Shown piece after piece: positions 43,704 to 53,180 of a DNA stretch of 64,000 bases (within the stretch, counting starts at the first letter, position 1; every line of letters starts with the position of its first letter). This DNA comes from DATFDN01 sp963756545. Lineage in GTDB: Bacteria > Pseudomonadota > Alphaproteobacteria > Acetobacterales > Acetobacteraceae. A program made the translations under genes and the position numbers. The notes beneath the pieces were generated by a model. It was not told the DNA's origin and ran no database searches. It saw nothing but the letters and a program-made list of their open reading frames with translations. The stretch is from contig CAVWNY010000003.1 in assembly GCA_963756545.1 (NCBI GenBank), positions 124,001-188,000 of the forward strand. Direction: 5' to 3'.

Positions 43704-45011
43704 TCACGCTCGATCGGTCAGCTTCTCCGCGACCTCGGCGAGCGCCGGCACGCGCGCGCCGGGGCCGAGGACGGCCAGGGTGGGCGCGGCGCGGAAGTGA
43801 CGGGCGGCGGCCCGTTGCACCGCGCTCCTATCGACGGCGTCGATCTTCGCAACCGTCTCGGCAATCGGCACGACGCGGCCGAACACCTGGATTTGGCGAG
43901 CGAGTTGCTCGCAGCGGCTGCCGGTGCTTTCAAGCGACATCAGCAGGCCGGCCTTCGCCTGAGCGCGGGCACGGGAAAGCTCGGCGTCGCTCACCTCGGC
44001 CTGGACCTTCCGCAGTTCCTCCAGCGTGACCGGGATCAGCTCCTCCGCCTCGCTCTCGCCGGTTCCGGCGTAGATGCCGAACAGGCCGGAATCGTTGAAC
44101 GGCGCGGTGAAGGAGTAAATCGAATAGACCAGCCCGCGCTTCTCGCGCACCTCCTGGAACAGCCGCGACGACATTCCCCCGCCGAGCAGCGTGGATAACA
44201 GCAGCGTCGCGTGAAAGTCGGGGTCCTCGTAGGGGACCGAGGGGAAACCCAGAACGATGTGCACTTGGTCCAGGTCGCGCTCCTCGCGCACCTCCCCGCC
44301 ATGGTAGCGCCCGGTCGACGCGCCCGGCGCAGGATCGGCGGCTAGTCCGGAAAAATGCGCGCGCGCCAGATCGACGATGCCTTCGTGCTCCAGCGCGCCC
44401 GCCGCGGCGATGACCACGTTGGAGGCCGGATAGTGCCGGCGCATGTAGCCCATCAGCGCCGTGCGCGGCATCGCCCGGACCGTCTCCTCGGTGCCCAGCA
44501 CGGGGCGGCCGAGCGACTGGCCCGGGAAGGCTTGCTCCTGGAACAGATCGAAGATGATGTCGTCGGGCGTGTCGTTGGCCTGTCCGATCTCCTGGAGGAT
44601 GACGCCGCGCTCGCGCTCCAACTCCTCCGGATCGAAAGTAGAGTGGGTCAGGATGTCGCCGATGATATCGGCCGCGAGCGCCGTGTCCTCCTTCAGGATC
44701 TTGGCGTAATAGGCGGTCTGCTCGCGGGCGGTGTAGGCGTTCAGGTGGCCGCCGACCGCGTCCATCTCCTCGGCGATCTGCGCCGCGCTGCGCCGCTCCG
44801 TGCCCTTGAAGGCCATGTGCTCCAGGAAATGGGAGACGCCGTTCTCGGGCTCCGTCTCGTGGCGCGACCCGGTTGCCACGTACGCGCCGAACGAGACGGT
44901 CTCGACACGCTCCATGCGTTCGGTCACGACCGTCAGGCCGGAGGGAAGCCGGGTAAGGCGGATCGGGTCGGCGGAAGGGTTAGCGGACACGGAGACTCCT
45001 TTGGCGGTCAT
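43704..45011 (-). CDS. M16 family zinc metalloprotease
   Basis: A 435-aa inverzincin similar to mitochondrial processing peptidase beta. HFLEHMAFKGTERRSAAQIA holds HxxEH; NAYTAREQTAYYAKILKEDT carries the third zinc-binding Glu. The R/Y pair region (EKRGLVYSIYSFTAPFNDSG) is present. It is usually next to thrC in this group, as here. Confidence 0.92.
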   Translation of the reverse strand: MTAKGVSVSANPSADPIRLTRLPSGLTVVTERMERVETVSFGAYVATGSRHETEPENGVSHFLEHMAFKGTERRSAAQIAEEMDAVGGHLNAYTAREQTAYYAKILKEDTALAADIIGDILTHSTFDPEELERERGVILQEIGQANDTPDDIIFDLFQEQAFPGQSLGRPVLGTEETVRAMPRTALMGYMRRHYPASNVVIAAAGALEHEGIVDLARAHFSGLAADPAPGASTGRYHGGEVREERDLDQVHIVLGFPSVPYEDPDFHATLLLSTLLGGGMSSRLFQEVREKRGLVYSIYSFTAPFNDSGLFGIYAGTGESEAEELIPVTLEELRKVQAEVSDAELSRARAQAKAGLLMSLESTGSRCEQLARQIQVFGRVVPIAETVAKIDAVDRSAVQRAAARHFRAAPTLAVLGPGARVPALAEVAEKLTDRA

Positions 45012-45130
45012 TGACTGGATATGGTGCCCCGCGGCAGCGGGCGCGAGATAGCGGTTCCGCGCGGAAACCCGTTTTAACCTCGTATTCAGCCGATCCGGTA
45101 CTATGTTCCTGTTCAGGCAGGGAAGCGAAC

Positions 45131-45460
45131 GTGGCGGAGATCGTGGACCTTAATCTATTGGGCAAGATGGTTACCCGGCTGCAATCGGCAGTCGAGGGCG
45201 TCAGGCAGGATTATGCCGGCGTGCGCGCCAGCCTCACCACCATGGACACGCGCTTCGCCGAGTTCGGTCTGCGTATGAGCAGCCTGGAGCTTGCCCAGAT
45301 GAAGCTGGCCGCAAGTTTCGATGAGGCACATACAAAGCTCGATCGCGTGGAGGCCGATGTGGCCGCGCTGAAAGAGGACGTGGCGGGGCTGAAGGCGGAC
45401 ATGGCGGGGCTGAACGGCAAGCTCGACCTGCTCCTCTCGCGGCTGCCGGAGCGCTACTAG
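45131..45460 (+). CDS. Small coiled-coil protein of unknown function
   Basis: A 109-aa protein from GTG 45131 (AGGGAAG upstream). LLGKMVTRLQSAVEGVRQDY and RVEADVAALKEDVAGLKADM then AGLNGKLDLLLSRLP give heptad repeats over most of its length. Its stop codon shares CTAG with the thrC stop on the opposite strand. Confidence 0.68.
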   Translation: MAEIVDLNLLGKMVTRLQSAVEGVRQDYAGVRASLTTMDTRFAEFGLRMSSLELAQMKLAASFDEAHTKLDRVEADVAALKEDVAGLKADMAGLNGKLDLLLSRLPERY

Positions 45461-46860
45461 GCGGCATTCCGCCGGGCAAATCCGCGGACCCTGTCCTGGA
45501 TCGCGCGGAGATCGTTCGCCGCCACGGCGAACCGCTCTTCGCGCGTATCGAGGTCGGCCAGGCGCGGTGGCAGGGCGGGATGCAGCCCGATGCTCCGCGT
45601 GATCGCGTCGGGAAACTTGGCGGGGTGGGCCGTCGCCATCGCGACGACCGCCACTCCGCCCTCCAGGGGAAGCGCACGCGCGGCGGCGATGCCGATTGCC
45701 GTATGCGGGTCGGCGACGTAGCCGCTGGCGGCGTGCAGGCGGGCGATCTCCGCCTCGATGCCGGCATCGTCCAGCCGGAACCCGGTAAACAGCGCGCGCG
45801 CGCGCTGCCAGGCCGGCTCGGGAACCTGCATTCGGCCGGTCCGCCGGAAGCCGCGCATCGCCGCCGCCGTCGGCCGCGGGTCACGGTCCAGCAGCTCGAA
45901 TAACAGGCGCTCGAAGTTGGAGCTAACCTGAATGTCCATGCTGGGCGACAGGCTCGGCTCGACCGGGCGCATCGACATGTCGTTGGACCCTAGAAAGCGC
46001 GTCAGGATGTCGTTGCGGTTGGAGGCGACCAGCAGCCGGGAGATCGGCAGCCCCATCCGCCCGGCCACCCAGGCCGCCAGCACGTTGCCGAAATTGCCGG
46101 TGGGAACGCTAAATGCCACCGCCCGATCCGGTGCGCCGAGCGCGAGCGCCGCCGCGGCGTAGTAGGGCACCTGCGCCGCCACCCGTGCCCAGTTGATCGA
46201 GTTCACCGCCGACAAGCGCAGGTCGGCGCGGAAGTCGACGTCGGCGAACATCGCCTTCACCAGATCCTGGCAGTCGTCGAACGTGCCCTCGACGGCGATG
46301 TTGGCGACGTTCGGCGCGCGCACCGTCGTCATCTGCCGGCGCTGCACCGCGCTCGTGCGCCCGCGCGGATGCAGGATGACGATATCGACCCGTGCCCGCC
46401 CCGCGAAGGCCTCGATCGCGGCCGAGCCGGTGTCGCCGGACGTCGCGCCGATGATCGTCACCCGCGCGTCGCGCTCGGCCAGCACGCGCTCGAACAGCCG
46501 GCCCAGGACCTGGAGCGCGAGGTCCTTGAAAGCGAGGGTCGGGCCATGGAACAGCTCTTGGACGAAGAGCGAGGTGTCGAGCTGCACCAGCGGCACCACC
46601 GCCGGGTGCTCGAATCCGGCGTAGGCGTCCCGACAGATCGCCTCCAGCGCCGATTCCGGCACGGCGTCGCCGACAAACGGGCCGAGCAGGCGGGCCGTCA
46701 GCGCGGGGTACGGCAGCCCGCGCAGCCCGCGCCATTCGGCGGCCGACAGCGCCGGCCAGCTTTCCGGGACATAGAGCCCGCCGTCCTCGGCCAGACCCGC
46801 CAGCAGCACGCCGGCGAAGTCGCGTACGGGCGCCTGCCCGCGGGTGGAGATGTACCGCAT
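45457..46860 (-). CDS. thrC: Threonine synthase
   Basis: A 467-aa PLP enzyme of threonine synthesis. MRYISTRGQAPVRDFAGVLL is the start; FHGPTLAFKDLALQVLGRLF carries the PLP Lys (FKD), TIIGATSGDTGSAAIEAFAG the phosphate contact, and SVPTGNFGNVLAAWVAGRMG the PLP phosphate loop. Length fits the E. coli/fungal-type enzyme. Confidence 0.95.
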   Translation of the reverse strand: MRYISTRGQAPVRDFAGVLLAGLAEDGGLYVPESWPALSAAEWRGLRGLPYPALTARLLGPFVGDAVPESALEAICRDAYAGFEHPAVVPLVQLDTSLFVQELFHGPTLAFKDLALQVLGRLFERVLAERDARVTIIGATSGDTGSAAIEAFAGRARVDIVILHPRGRTSAVQRRQMTTVRAPNVANIAVEGTFDDCQDLVKAMFADVDFRADLRLSAVNSINWARVAAQVPYYAAAALALGAPDRAVAFSVPTGNFGNVLAAWVAGRMGLPISRLLVASNRNDILTRFLGSNDMSMRPVEPSLSPSMDIQVSSNFERLLFELLDRDPRPTAAAMRGFRRTGRMQVPEPAWQRARALFTGFRLDDAGIEAEIARLHAASGYVADPHTAIGIAAARALPLEGGVAVVAMATAHPAKFPDAITRSIGLHPALPPRLADLDTREERFAVAANDLRAIQDRVRGFARRNAA

Positions 46861-46910
46861 CCGGTGTTCCTATCCGCACCGGGAGCGGCGTGCGAGGGGG
46901 TGGTTCTTGC

Positions 46911-47804
46911 TCACCACCGCTCGGCACCCAAGCGTGCCGTGAGGAAATCAATGAGGAGCCGCGTGCGCGCCGGCAACGCGGCGCCAGCCGGCCAGATCAC
47001 GCTCACCGGCACCGGCGGCAGCTCGAACTCCGTCAGGATCAGCTCGGCCTGGCCCAGGTCAAGCAAGGGCCGTACCTGCCAGAGATGCGCCTGCCCGACC
47101 CCGAGGCCGATTGCCACGGCCTCGTTGCAGGCGTCGCTTGCGCTCGCCGCGAAGCGGCCGCGTACCTTGACCGTCTCCTGCCGACCGTCCCTGACATAGG
47201 TCCAGGCGAACGCGTCCCGCGCCGTCGTCCGCACGACGCAGTCGTGACGGGCGAGGTCGCCGGGCACGACCGGCCGGCCCCGGTCGGCCAGATAGGACGG
47301 GGCGGCGAAGGTGACCCGGCGCGCGGCGCCCAGCCGGCGCATGCGAAGCGAGGAATCCTCCAGCGCGCCGACCCTGACCGACAAATCCAGGTTTTCGGCG
47401 ACCAAATCGACGTAATCGAGGGCGAGTCGAAGATCCACCGTCACCGACGGATGGCGTTGCAGGAACGCCGCGATGGCAGGCACGAGGTAGGTCGGCGCGA
47501 ACACGCCGGCCCCGCCGACGCGCAACGGGCCGGCAACGGCGCTCGCGTGTTCCGCCGCCTCGATGCGGGCGGCGGCAATGTCGGACAACACCGCCTTGAT
47601 GCGCGCGTGAAACCTCATCCCGGCCTCGGTGGGCTGAAGGCGCCTCGTCGTGCGCCGGATCAGCTCGACGCCGATCTCCCGCTCGACCTGGGCAAGAGCA
47701 CGGCTGACCGCCTGCAACGAGCGGCCGAGCTGCCGCGCCGCCGCCGTCAGACTGCCACGCTCCACCACCGCCACGAACGCCTGATAGTCCTCAAGCGTGC
47801 TCAC
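46911..47804 (-). CDS. LysR-family transcriptional regulator
   Basis: A 297-aa regulator from GTG 47804. STLEDYQAFVAVVERGSLTA then ARQLGRSLQAVSRALAQVER is the helix-turn-helix domain; TTRRLQPTEAGMRFHARI follows. The effector domain includes GPLRVGGAGVFAPTYLVPAI. It diverges from the DUF1127 gene across 206 bp, which could be its target. The effector is unknown. Confidence 0.9.
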   Translation of the reverse strand: MSTLEDYQAFVAVVERGSLTAAARQLGRSLQAVSRALAQVEREIGVELIRRTTRRLQPTEAGMRFHARIKAVLSDIAAARIEAAEHASAVAGPLRVGGAGVFAPTYLVPAIAAFLQRHPSVTVDLRLALDYVDLVAENLDLSVRVGALEDSSLRMRRLGAARRVTFAAPSYLADRGRPVVPGDLARHDCVVRTTARDAFAWTYVRDGRQETVKVRGRFAASASDACNEAVAIGLGVGQAHLWQVRPLLDLGQAELILTEFELPPVPVSVIWPAGAALPARTRLLIDFLTARLGAERW

Positions 47805-48010
47805 CGCCCGCTTACCCGCCGGGTAATTGCGCCGCCACACTGCGCAGCGAAGTCTCGCCGGCGTGACAGGAGCAACGGGACGCAGCCGGTCATCGTACTC
47901 TCCCGTTTCGCGTAAGAGTGTTTCAGACTTCGAGCGAATTCTCAACGGGGATGGCCGGTCCCATTCTCTCTGCTCGAGCAAGTCCACAGGTCAGAGAAAA
48001 GGCGACGACC

Positions 48011-48334
48011 ATGACCGCTCAGAACTCCAAGCGCACGCTGGCTTTCCAGAGATCCGAGATGCTGTCGCTCCGTGATGAGGGGAACAACGCCGGACACAAG
48101 GACCAGCCCGCCCCGTCCCGCACCCTGCTGCGCCGCCTCGCTGACCGCTTCGCGAGGTTTCGGGCTCGCTATGCCGCTATCGCAGTACTGCGCCGCACCA
48201 GCGATCGCGAGCTGCGGGACATGGGCATCACACGCGCGGACATCGGCCGGGTGTTCGACGCGACCTTCGCCGACGAATACGCCCGGCGCGGCCTGCCGCC
48301 CGTCAAGCCCCGGAGAAGCGGCGGCGCGTGGTGA
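48011..48334 (+). CDS. DUF1127 (YjiS-like) protein
   Basis: A 107-aa protein with a basic C-terminal DUF1127 domain: RLADRFARFRARYAAIAVLR and RTSDRELRDMGITRADIGRV. Small DUF1127 proteins regulate phosphate/carbon metabolism and RNA turnover in related bacteria. AAGG precedes ATG 48011. Its last 32 bases overlap the convergent lipoprotein gene. Confidence 0.88.
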   Translation: MTAQNSKRTLAFQRSEMLSLRDEGNNAGHKDQPAPSRTLLRRLADRFARFRARYAAIAVLRRTSDRELRDMGITRADIGRVFDATFADEYARRGLPPVKPRRSGGAW

Positions 48335-48725
48335 AATGCAGCGCGCAGGCCCCGTTGGTAAGGTCGCCCTGCAACTGATCGCCGTTCAGCCGGCCCGACA
48401 CCGCGATCGCGCCCTCCTGCCCGGACACCGAGCCGTCCGGCCCGATCGCTGCTGGCACGTCGGTCTGGCGGTTCCAGCGATAGGTGAACTGCCGATCCTG
48501 CACGAGCAAGGTCACCAGCCCGGGATGGGGACAGTCCCGACTATCGGCCTCATAGCGCGTGCTGCTGCCGCGATAGAGGCCGTCGATGCCGGACGCGGCC
48601 GCGCCAGCGGCGACCGGCGGCGCGGCGGCGGGCAAATCCGGAAGCACCTTGGCCGACTGCGGCGCGGTGCAGGCAGCGAGCAGCGCGCCGGCGAGCGGGG
48701 GCAGCAGAGTCCAAATCGATTCCAC
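48303..48725 (-). CDS. Predicted lipoprotein
   Basis: A 140-aa product from GTG 48725. TLLPPLAGALLAACTAPQSA is a lipoprotein signal with lipobox LAAC. The mature part (GIDGLYRGSSTRYEADSRDC, GQEGAIAVSGRLNGDQLQGD) resembles small beta-barrel periplasmic lipoproteins. It starts 17 bp after the bactofilin stop and is probably co-transcribed. Confidence 0.78.
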   Translation of the reverse strand: MESIWTLLPPLAGALLAACTAPQSAKVLPDLPAAAPPVAAGAAASGIDGLYRGSSTRYEADSRDCPHPGLVTLLVQDRQFTYRWNRQTDVPAAIGPDGSVSGQEGAIAVSGRLNGDQLQGDLTNGACALHFTTRRRFSGA

Positions 48726-48742
48726 GTGCCGCTCCGGGCGGC

Positions 48743-49459
48743 TCAGTCGGCGTGCTCGGGCACCGCGCGAATCGCCGGCTCGTGCCGCGCGCTTTCGGTC
48801 AGCATCTCCATCTGACCGGAGATCTGTCCGCCATCCTCGACCTGAAGGCGCCGGCACCGAGCCTGGCCCAGAACACGGCCGCTCGCGCGAATGACCAGGT
48901 TGCCCCGCGCGGTCAGGGTGCCGTCGAAGGTGCCCGCGACCTCGGCGTCTTCCACCTCCACCTCGCCCTTGAACATTCCGCCCTGCGAAATCGAGAGTTC
49001 GGTGGCGTGGATCATGCTCGCCTCGACCGTGCCCTCCACCACCAGGCGCTCGGCGTCCTGCACCGTGCCCTGCACGCTGATGCCGCGCCCAACCACCAGC
49101 GTCCGGCGCTCGCCGGCCTCGCGGGCAGGCGGGCGGGGGTCGGGCTGCGCTGTCGCCGACGGACGCGGCGCGGCGACCGGGCTGAGTACGCCGGACCCCT
49201 GGAGGGTGGCGCCGGAGGAAAACGGCGGACGGGACATGAGAAACGCCTCCTTGGGCAGGGCCGGTTTGGGCAAGGCCGGACGGAACGGGGGCACGCCCAG
49301 GCCGGTGTCGCCGGGCGTGGTGATGACGATATCGGCGCGGCCCAGGCCAGCCTCGTCTGCCTCCTCGCTATCGAGGCCGGCTGGCAGCGCGGCGTCGGAG
49401 GCGTTCCGTGTGGGGTTATCCGGGGCAGTCGGATCGTCGAGTCGGCGGCGTTTGAACAC
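48743..49459 (-). CDS. Bactofilin family cytoskeletal protein
   Basis: A 238-aa protein. Residues ~115-215 form the bactofilin beta-helix (RRTLVVGRGISVQGTVQDAE; RLVVEGTVEASMIHATELSI; GGMFKGEVEVEDAEVAGTFD; GRVLGQARCRRLQVEDGGQI). Bactofilins polymerise and organise cell-wall or polar proteins. The N-terminal ~110 residues are disordered and Pro/Ala rich. Confidence 0.9.
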   Translation of the reverse strand: MFKRRRLDDPTAPDNPTRNASDAALPAGLDSEEADEAGLGRADIVITTPGDTGLGVPPFRPALPKPALPKEAFLMSRPPFSSGATLQGSGVLSPVAAPRPSATAQPDPRPPAREAGERRTLVVGRGISVQGTVQDAERLVVEGTVEASMIHATELSISQGGMFKGEVEVEDAEVAGTFDGTLTARGNLVIRASGRVLGQARCRRLQVEDGGQISGQMEMLTESARHEPAIRAVPEHAD

Positions 49460-49657
49460 GGGCTTGCTCCCCTAGGTCGCAATGGCGGGTCGCGCTGCGG
49501 AACCGGCTAGCATGGCGCCGCGCGCCCCAACAACCGGAAGCCGCCGGCGCAGGCGATGATTCCGCGCGCGCATCGCTGCCTTCGGAGGGCGGCCGAATCG
49601 CTTGGCCGGGAGCGCGATGCCGGCTAGGTCAGGCGGGACACAAGGGAGCATGAGCGC

Positions 49658-50644
49658 ATGACGGCGCGGTTCGACATCATCGGCATCGGCAACGCCATCG
49701 TGGACGTGGTTGCGCGCACTGACGAAAGCTTCCTCTCGCGCCACGACATGCGGAAGGGTGCGATGACGCTGATCGACGCTGAGGCGGCCCAGCGGCTTTA
49801 CCAGGCGATGCCGGCCGGCGAGGAGAGCAGCGGCGGCTCCAACGCCAACACCTGCGCCGTTGCCGCCGCGCTCGGGGCGCGGGTGGCGTATCTGGGCAAG
49901 GTCGCCGAGGACGAGCTGGGCGACGTGTTCCGCCGCGACATCACGGCAGCGGGCGTGCATTTCCCGTCCGCGGCGGCACGCGGCGGGGCGCCCACCGGGC
50001 GATGCCTGATACTGGTCACGCCGGACGGGCAGCGGACCATGAACACCTTCCTCGGCGCCGCGGTCGCCTTCGCCGACGGCGATGTGGATACCTCCCTGGT
50101 CGCCGATTCCGCCGTGCTCTATCTCGAAGGCTACCTGTTCGACCCACCCGCCGCCCAGGCCGCATTCCGCGCCGCGGCCGCCGCCGCCCACGCCGCTGGG
50201 CGAAAAGTGGCGCTGTCGCTCTCCGACGCGTTCTGTGTCGATCGTCATCGCGCTGCGTTTCGGGGGCTGGTGCGCGGCGGCGTGGACATCCTGTTCGCCA
50301 ACGAAGCGGAGGTGACGAGCCTCTACGAGGTGAACAGCTTTGCCGAAGCCGTGGAGGCGGCGCGCGCCGAGGTGGAGCTGGCCGCGCTGACCCAGAGCGA
50401 ATCCGGCAGCACCGTCGTGCGCGGGAGCGAAACCATGCGCGTCGCGGCGGAGCCCGCGCGCGTGGTGGACACGACCGGGGCGGGGGACGCCTACGCCGCC
50501 GGATTCCTGACCGGGCTGACGGCGGGACGCCCCCTGGCCGACTGCGGCCGCCTCGGCGCCATCGCGGCCGCCGAGGTCATCGCTCACTTCGGCGCCCGGC
50601 CCGAGGCCGACCTGCGGCGGCTGGTCGCGGCGGCGGGGCTGTAG
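49658..50644 (+). CDS. PfkB-family kinase, adenosine kinase-like
   Basis: A 328-aa ribokinase-fold kinase. GIGNAIVDVVARTDESFLSR opens the fold, SSGGSNANTCAVAAALGARV is the first PfkB signature, and ARVVDTTGAGDAYAAGFLTG the second, with catalytic Asp in GAGD. Sequence layout (IIGIGNAIVD) is typical of alphaproteobacterial adenosine kinases. The substrate is inferred. Confidence 0.9.
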   Translation: MTARFDIIGIGNAIVDVVARTDESFLSRHDMRKGAMTLIDAEAAQRLYQAMPAGEESSGGSNANTCAVAAALGARVAYLGKVAEDELGDVFRRDITAAGVHFPSAAARGGAPTGRCLILVTPDGQRTMNTFLGAAVAFADGDVDTSLVADSAVLYLEGYLFDPPAAQAAFRAAAAAAHAAGRKVALSLSDAFCVDRHRAAFRGLVRGGVDILFANEAEVTSLYEVNSFAEAVEAARAEVELAALTQSESGSTVVRGSETMRVAAEPARVVDTTGAGDAYAAGFLTGLTAGRPLADCGRLGAIAAAEVIAHFGARPEADLRRLVAAAGL

Positions 50645-50692
50645 AACTCGCGCCGTTTGCGGGCGGGGCCGCGCGGGGAAGTCCCGGCTAGT

Positions 50693-51589
50693 CTAGCGCA
50701 CCGGCCGCCGTTCCCGGGTGGCGGAGATCGCGACCGCGCCGAGCACCACCATGCCGCCCGCGACCGTCCGCGCCTCAGGTGTCTCAGCAAAGGCGAGCCA
50801 GACCCAGAGCGGCGCAAGGACGCATTCGAGGAGGGTGATCAGCCCGGCATCGGCCGCCGGCATCAAACGCACGCCGGTGGTGAACAGCACCAACGCCAAC
50901 GCCATCTGGCCGACGCCGAATAGCGCCAGCAGCGCGTAGTCGCCGACCGGGAGCGCGAAGTGAGTCATCGGCAGCGCGACGGTGGCAGTGATCGCCATAC
51001 CGGCGAAGGTCGCGGCCGCCATCGAGACGCGGCGATCGACGCGCGCGAGCACGATGGTAAGCGCCGACGTCGCGGCCATGCCGAGGCAGATCGCGTCGCC
51101 CACGAGCCCGCCTCCCCCGAGATCGCCCGATACCATGACGACCACTCCCGCGAACGCCGCGAGGATCGCGAGCAGCGTGCGCCGCGTCAGCCGCTCGCGC
51201 AGCCACGCCCAGGCGAGCAGCGCCGCCAGCAGCGGCGAGACCGCCTGGAACACCATCACGCTCGCGACCGTGGTGAGCGCCAGCGCGTTGATGAAGGTGA
51301 TCATCGAGCCCGCGAAACAGAGCGCGAGCAGCAGCCCGATCGGCCCCAATCCGCGGAACGCCGGCAACATCCGCCCGGGTGCCGCAATGCGGAGCCAGAG
51401 GAGCAGCGCCGCCGCGGCGAATACCGCGCGCCAGAACAGCGTCGTCCACGGGTCGGTCGCGGTCAACCGCACGAGCAGCCCGGCCGAACTCCACAGCAGC
51501 GCCGCGCTGCCGACGAACAGGGCGCCGCGACGGTAATCCGTGGTCACGCCGGGAACCGGCACGGTCACGCTCTGCTCGGTCTGGCTCAC
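50693..51589 (-). CDS. EamA/DMT-family transporter
   Basis: A 298-aa, ten-helix drug/metabolite transporter with two EamA repeats (GALFVGSAALLWSSAGLLVR; DAICLGMAATSALTIVLARV). GTG 51589 follows GAGG. The substrate is unknown. Confidence 0.88.
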   Translation of the reverse strand: MSQTEQSVTVPVPGVTTDYRRGALFVGSAALLWSSAGLLVRLTATDPWTTLFWRAVFAAAALLLWLRIAAPGRMLPAFRGLGPIGLLLALCFAGSMITFINALALTTVASVMVFQAVSPLLAALLAWAWLRERLTRRTLLAILAAFAGVVVMVSGDLGGGGLVGDAICLGMAATSALTIVLARVDRRVSMAAATFAGMAITATVALPMTHFALPVGDYALLALFGVGQMALALVLFTTGVRLMPAADAGLITLLECVLAPLWVWLAFAETPEARTVAGGMVVLGAVAISATRERRPVR

Positions 51590-51684
51590 CGGGAGGCCTC
51601 GAGGTTCGGGACGGGAGTCGGTCCAGCAGTCGCCTTGGCGAGCACTTCCACCAGCCGGACGGGTCCAGTCTGGCTGATAGTGCT

Positions 51685-52134
51685 CTAAACCGCCTTCCTG
51701 AAAAATACCCGCTGGTATCCCGCCTGCTGGCCCCGCCCCATCTCCTGCCACCCGAGCGCCGGATACATAGCAAGATTCTCGGTCATCTTTTCATGCGTAT
51801 AGAGGCGCAACTCGCCGTATCCGCGGCGCCGCGCCTCCTGCTCCGCGAATAGCATCAGGGCTCGCCCGAGCCCATGCCCGTGCCATTCCGGATCGACCGC
51901 GACATTGTCGAGCAGCAGATGATCGCCCTCGGGCAGCAGCACGAGCAGTCCGGCGACCGCGCCGTGATTCTCGACGACCCAGGCCGCGCGTGCGCGCACA
52001 TGGGCCGCATAATCGTCGAGCATCGGCCCGGGAGGCTTACCGATCCGCTCGATGTATTTGCCGTAGGCGGCCGCGATGATCCGCGCCACCGAGGGCAGGT
52101 CCTCGACATCGGCGAGGCGGATGCGCATTTGCAT
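51685..52134 (-). CDS. GNAT acetyltransferase
   Basis: A 149-aa single-domain GNAT. LLLDNVAVDPEWHGHGLGRA then LMLFAEQEARRRGYGELRLY is the acetyl-CoA binding core; YPALGWQEMGRGQQAGYQRV is the C-terminal motif. A second ATG at 52128 is possible. It lies 30 bp downstream of gshB and reads with it. Confidence 0.88.
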   Translation of the reverse strand: MQMRIRLADVEDLPSVARIIAAAYGKYIERIGKPPGPMLDDYAAHVRARAAWVVENHGAVAGLLVLLPEGDHLLLDNVAVDPEWHGHGLGRALMLFAEQEARRRGYGELRLYTHEKMTENLAMYPALGWQEMGRGQQAGYQRVFFRKAV

Positions 52135-52164
52135 TTCTTCCTCAATCGCGCCGATCCGAACGCG

Positions 52165-53148
52165 TCACCCGTCCCGCGCCGCCGCCTTCGCCTCGATGCT
52201 GTCCCAGATCGCCCGCTCGAGATGCACGCCGTCGAAGCGCGCGATCTCCTGGATGCCGGTGGGCGAGGTGACGTTGATCTCGGTCAGCCACTCGCCGATC
52301 ACATCGATCCCGGTGAAGATCATGCCCTGTTCGCGCAGGGTCGGGCCGATCGCCGCGCAGATCTCGCGCTCGCGCGGCGTGAGGGTCGTCCTCACCGGGC
52401 GTGCGCCGACATGCATGTTCGCGCGCGCCTCGCCCTCGGCGGGGACTCGGTTCACCGCGCCCATCGCCTCGCCGTCCACCAGGATGATGCGCTTGTCGCC
52501 CAGCCGCACGGCGGGCTCGTAACGCTGGAACATCAGCGGCTCGCGGGAGCGCGCGAAGTGCATCTCCAGCAGCGCGCCCAAATTCTCGTCGTCGGGCTTG
52601 ATGCGGAACACGCCGGCGCCGCCATTGCCGAACAGCGGCTTGACGATGATCTCGCGGTGCTCCGCGCGGAAGGCACGGATAGCGTCGAGGTCCCAGGTGA
52701 TCATGGTGGGCGGCATCAGCTCGGGAAAGCGCGTCACCAGGATCTTCTCGGGCGCGTTGCGCACCGCGGCCGGATCGTTCACCACCAGCGTGCCGGGCTG
52801 GATGTGCTCCAGCATGTGCGTCGCGGTGATATAGGCCATGTCGAACGGCGGGTCCTGGCGCATTAGCACCACGTCGAAGCCGCCGAGGTCGATCAGCGCC
52901 GGCTCGCCGAAACGCCAGTGCTCGCCGCGCACGCGCTGCACCGCGACCGGCCGGGCGCGGGCCGTCAGGCGCTCCGTCCGCCGCCCGCCCTGGCGCGCCA
53001 TGCCCTCGCGCAGCGACATATGGCGGACCTCGTAATGCCACAGCGCGTGGCCGCGTGCCTGCGCCTCCAGCATCAAGGCGAAACTGGAGTCCGCGTCGAT
53101 GTCGATGCCCTCGATCGGGTCCATCTGGACCGCGACTTTCAGCGCCAT
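52165..53148 (-). CDS. gshB: Glutathione synthetase
   Basis: A 327-aa ATP-grasp enzyme adding Gly to gamma-glutamylcysteine. MALKVAVQMDPIEGIDIDAD is the family start; REIIVKPLFGNGGAGVFRIK is the ATP-grasp loop; MIFTGIDVIGEWLTEINVTS carries metal-binding Asn/Glu. ATG 53148 is preferred over 53154 on ribosome-site spacing. Confidence 0.94.
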   Translation of the reverse strand: MALKVAVQMDPIEGIDIDADSSFALMLEAQARGHALWHYEVRHMSLREGMARQGGRRTERLTARARPVAVQRVRGEHWRFGEPALIDLGGFDVVLMRQDPPFDMAYITATHMLEHIQPGTLVVNDPAAVRNAPEKILVTRFPELMPPTMITWDLDAIRAFRAEHREIIVKPLFGNGGAGVFRIKPDDENLGALLEMHFARSREPLMFQRYEPAVRLGDKRIILVDGEAMGAVNRVPAEGEARANMHVGARPVRTTLTPREREICAAIGPTLREQGMIFTGIDVIGEWLTEINVTSPTGIQEIARFDGVHLERAIWDSIEAKAAARDG

Positions 53149-53180
53149 GCACATTCCCCCGCCGAGACCTGCCCCAACCT

